Part shown: positions 7,615-8,984 of the stretch, piece by piece | Position numbering within the stretch: the first letter of the stretch is position 1 | How the letters are laid out: each line of letters opens with the position of its first letter | Notes under the pieces: generated by a model | Database searches by the model: none | What the model saw: the letters and a program-made list of their open reading frames with translations, nothing else | Told to the model about the DNA's origin: nothing | Translations under genes and position numbers: made by a program | Origin: Acidobacteriota bacterium | GTDB taxonomy: Bacteria; Acidobacteriota; Blastocatellia; Pyrinomonadales; Pyrinomonadaceae | Length of the DNA stretch: 8,984 nt | NCBI GenBank assembly: GCA_963169175.1 | Contig: CAUJFK010000250.1 | Coordinates: 1 to 8,984, forward strand | Direction: 5' to 3'

Positions 7615-8368
7615 CTAATGAACTCTTGAGGTTTAATACAAAACTCGTTGCGGCGATCAGGCACGCGATGACACCGACGGCCGCGGCCGCCACGACCAGA
7701 GTATTTCCGCTCTGCTTGACCGCGATCGCTGTGAGTGCCCACGCAATTGCCAGCGGAGCAAAATAATTGGTCAGGCAAACCCGAATAAACACGCCAAACG
7801 CCGCGGCGATCAGCACCAAGGCTGCTCCGAGCACAGGCCGGGCAGAACCAGGATCGGCCTTAACGTAAACCAAAAAGACGGCGAAATTGATCAGGGCCGC
7901 CGCCGACGCCCAACCGAGATATAGCCCGAATGTACCACGTACCAAAAATGATTCAAGGCCGGATATCGCGTCCGGCAGTTTCGAATTGATCAAAAACAAG
8001 AACGCGGTCAAAACGAGCAGGATAACGAGACAGATCGCGATCTGCTCGCCCGCCCAAAAGAATATCCACGCACAATTGAGGGCCGAGGCAAAAATGTAGA
8101 GAGACCGAATCGGGCGAAAGCGATCAAGTTGACCGGGCAGAAGCTGATAGATGCTGAAAACGATGAGCCCTGCGTAGATCAGCGTCCATATGGTAAACGC
8201 ATACCCGGAAGGTGTGATCACCGACGGAAATTTGTTAGAAATAAGCTCCGGGGTGACACCGCCGACGTGTCCATTGGCCGCCAGCCAGTTGAAGCCAACC
8301 GTTCCCACCGTGGCCGCAAGTACGAGGTACGCTCTAATTCGGTCTGTAGTCGAAACCGTTTGGGTCAT
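7607..8368 (-). CDS. TspO/MBR-related tryptophan-rich sensory membrane protein
   Basis: An integral inner-membrane protein of 253 residues with about eight hydrophobic segments, longer than the classical five-helix TspO of about 160 residues. Family features: NWLAANGHVGGVTPE (27-41), the signature TPSGYAFTIWTLIYAGL (52-68), ALNCAWIFFWAGEQI (96-110) in the Trp-rich position, and GLYLGWASAAALIN (148-161). TspO proteins bind tetrapyrroles and other hydrophobic ligands; the role of the long subfamily is not established. I chose the ATG at 8368 rather than an in-frame TTG at 8452. AAGAGGA lies upstream of the ATG, and the TTG is the first three bases of a -35 element, so it would not be transcribed from that promoter. 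The 28 extra residues would also be polar and unlike the family. This is the first gene of the apparent operon with aroDE and the zinc-ribbon gene. Confidence 0.82.
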   Translation of the reverse strand: MTQTVSTTDRIRAYLVLAATVGTVGFNWLAANGHVGGVTPELISNKFPSVITPSGYAFTIWTLIYAGLIVFSIYQLLPGQLDRFRPIRSLYIFASALNCAWIFFWAGEQIAICLVILLVLTAFLFLINSKLPDAISGLESFLVRGTFGLYLGWASAAALINFAVFLVYVKADPGSARPVLGAALVLIAAAFGVFIRVCLTNYFAPLAIAWALTAIAVKQSGNTLVVAAAAVGVIACLIAATSFVLNLKSSLDE

Positions 8369-8380
8369 GGATCGTTCTTT

Positions 8381-8387
8381 TCCTCTT
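8381..8387 (-). promoter_or_regulatory. Ribosome binding site deciding the TspO-like gene start
   Basis: On the minus strand AAGAGGA (8387-8381) is followed by a purine-rich stretch and then the ATG at 8368. The 12-base spacing is slightly long, but this is the only good Shine-Dalgarno match near either possible start. Confidence 0.55.
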
Positions 8388-8422
8388 TGCTTTGCTCTGG
8401 CAAACAATCGTTGTAAGGTTGC

Positions 8423-8452
8423 ATTGTAGTTAATCAGCCGGACAACAGTCAA
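8423..8452 (-). promoter_or_regulatory. Sigma70-type promoter for the TspO-like/aroDE/zinc-ribbon operon
   Basis: On the minus strand TTGACT (8452-8447) and TACAAT (8428-8423) are separated by 18 bases, each one base from consensus. Predicted transcription starts near 8416, leaving a leader of roughly 48 bases before the ATG at 8368. No other promoter-like site was seen in the gene junctions downstream, so all three genes probably share it. Confidence 0.68.
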
Positions 8453-8519
8453 AATCGGCTGTCTCGCCGCTGTAACCTAAAACAGTCGCAAAATTCACTA
8501 TTTCGTATGAGAATGAACG

Positions 8520-8602
8520 AAAACGTAAAGTTTTGTAAACGCCGGCTGGCCGGGTGCAACAAGATTCCAACGAAACTACGGGTTTTTTCGTCATATGGCC
8601 GG
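8520..8602. repeat. Cluster of short inverted and direct repeats upstream of the sigma54 promoter
   Basis: AAAAC (8520-8524) and GTTTT (8530-8534) form a perfect inverted repeat. GTAAA occurs at 8525-8529 and again at 8535-8539. ACGAAA (8570-8575) pairs with TTTCGT (8586-8591). TGGCCGG is repeated at 8547-8553 and 8596-8602. Relative to the predicted start near 8651 these lie at about -50 to -130, partly in the range where activators of sigma54 promoters bind. The repeats are short and could be chance, so activator binding is only inferred. Confidence 0.3.
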
Positions 8603-8623
8603 TTTGGGCGATACGGGCTATTT

Positions 8624-8640
8624 TTGGCACCGGTATTGCA
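8624..8640 (+). promoter_or_regulatory. Sigma54 (RpoN) -24/-12 promoter of the small secreted protein gene
   Basis: TTGGCACCGGTATTGCA matches the sigma54 consensus TGGCAC-N5-TTGCA at all key positions. The invariant GG and GC doublets are exactly 10 bases apart. Transcription is predicted to start near 8651, leaving a leader of about 66 bases before the ATG at 8717. Such promoters need an ATP-driven enhancer-binding activator, so the downstream gene should be tightly inducible. Confidence 0.7.
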
Positions 8641-8716
8641 AGCCCTTATGGTGACGCACTTTCCCTCTTCCCCGGAGCGTTAGCTGTTAAGTACGGAATA
8701 GGGAGAAAAGGTAGAA

Positions 8717-8953
8717 ATGAAGATATTCAAGCAGTTGCTACTGGGATCGGTCATGGTCATTGGCCTGGCGTTTACGGCCTTTGCCCAGAAGGACGATCAA
8801 AAAAAGCCGCGGCCTCCGAAGGAACCACCTCCGAAAGTGGAACCGGCGCCTGAAAAGCCGCCGCCGCGAAACCCCCGCGACGACCAGAAGCCTAAAAAGC
8901 CTGATGGTGCAATAGGCTGGCTGGTTATCAACAAAAAAGATATTTTGGCGTGA
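8717..8953 (+). CDS. Small secreted Lys/Pro-rich protein
   Basis: A 78-residue protein with a clear signal peptide: Lys at 2 and 5, hydrophobic core 7-20, and the cleavage motif AFA-Q after residue 23. The mature part of about 55 residues is dominated by Pro, Lys, Asp and Glu (residues 25-63), is probably disordered, and ends in a short hydrophobic tail (AIGWLVINKKDILA). It has no Cys and no recognisable domain. Small exported proteins of this composition seem familiar from Acidobacteriota, but the function is unknown; cell-wall or polyanion contact is only a guess. GGAG (8702-8705) and AAAGG (8707-8711), the latter 5 bases ahead of the ATG, support the start. It is the first gene behind the sigma54 promoter. 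An ATG at 8969 could begin a following gene, but only 16 bases of it are visible. Confidence 0.75.
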   Translation: MKIFKQLLLGSVMVIGLAFTAFAQKDDQKKPRPPKEPPPKVEPAPEKPPPRNPRDDQKPKKPDGAIGWLVINKKDILA

Positions 8954-8984
8954 ATCCGGTAACTCGTGATGAACTCCATGAAAT

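Noticed and set aside
8430..8630. Minus-strand open frame of 66 codons in the divergent intergenic region
   Set aside because: It overlaps both promoters, lacks a ribosome binding site and has no recognisable protein features.
8525..8710. A c-di-GMP or similar riboswitch upstream of the small secreted protein gene
   Set aside because: I looked for the conserved cores of common riboswitches and found no convincing match; the sigma54 start near 8651 leaves a leader too short for most of them.
8969..8984. ATG near the right edge as the start of a next gene
   Set aside because: Only 16 bases are visible and no clear ribosome binding site precedes it, so it cannot be supported.

Overview
The window looks like a chromosomal segment of an Acidobacteriota bacterium, most likely from the Blastocatellia/Pyrinomonadaceae side. 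This is inferred from gene content: a Hanks-type kinase with a GTPLYMSPEQC activation segment and a membrane tail, a secreted VWFA-related protein of the acidobacterial type, a fused aroD-aroE gene, and a small secreted Lys/Pro-rich protein. There was no database search, so the lineage is a judgement. I see no rRNA, tRNA, CRISPR array, transposase or phage gene.

Left part, plus strand (1-4074): the 5'-truncated kinase gene runs in from the left edge, and the window opens inside its glycine-rich ATP loop. Three bases after its stop comes a gene for an exported protein with an adhesin-like beta-repeat region and a von Willebrand A domain with an intact MIDAS. The two look like one transcription unit. 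The kinase has an insertion of about 120 residues in its activation segment and a polytopic membrane domain at its C-terminus.

Middle, minus strand (4118-5155): a single gene with its own good sigma70-type promoter encodes an unrecognised N-terminal domain joined to a plant-type [2Fe-2S] ferredoxin domain. It converges on the VWA gene across a 43-base gap holding a weak hairpin. Behind it (5156-5411) is a 256-base intergenic stretch with that promoter and a large imperfect inverted repeat.

Right part, minus strand (5412-8368): an apparent three-gene operon in the order TspO/MBR-like membrane protein, bifunctional 3-dehydroquinate dehydratase/shikimate dehydrogenase, and zinc-ribbon protein. 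The first two genes overlap by 8 bases and the last two are 4 bases apart. A near-consensus sigma70-type promoter precedes the operon and supports moving the TspO-like start to an internal ATG.

Right edge, plus strand (8717-8953): a 78-residue secreted Lys/Pro-rich protein is preceded by a textbook sigma54 (RpoN) -24/-12 promoter. The divergent intergenic region (8369-8716) therefore holds two promoters of different sigma classes facing away from each other. The most interesting items are the kinase insertion, the ferredoxin fusion protein and the sigma54-controlled small secreted protein.
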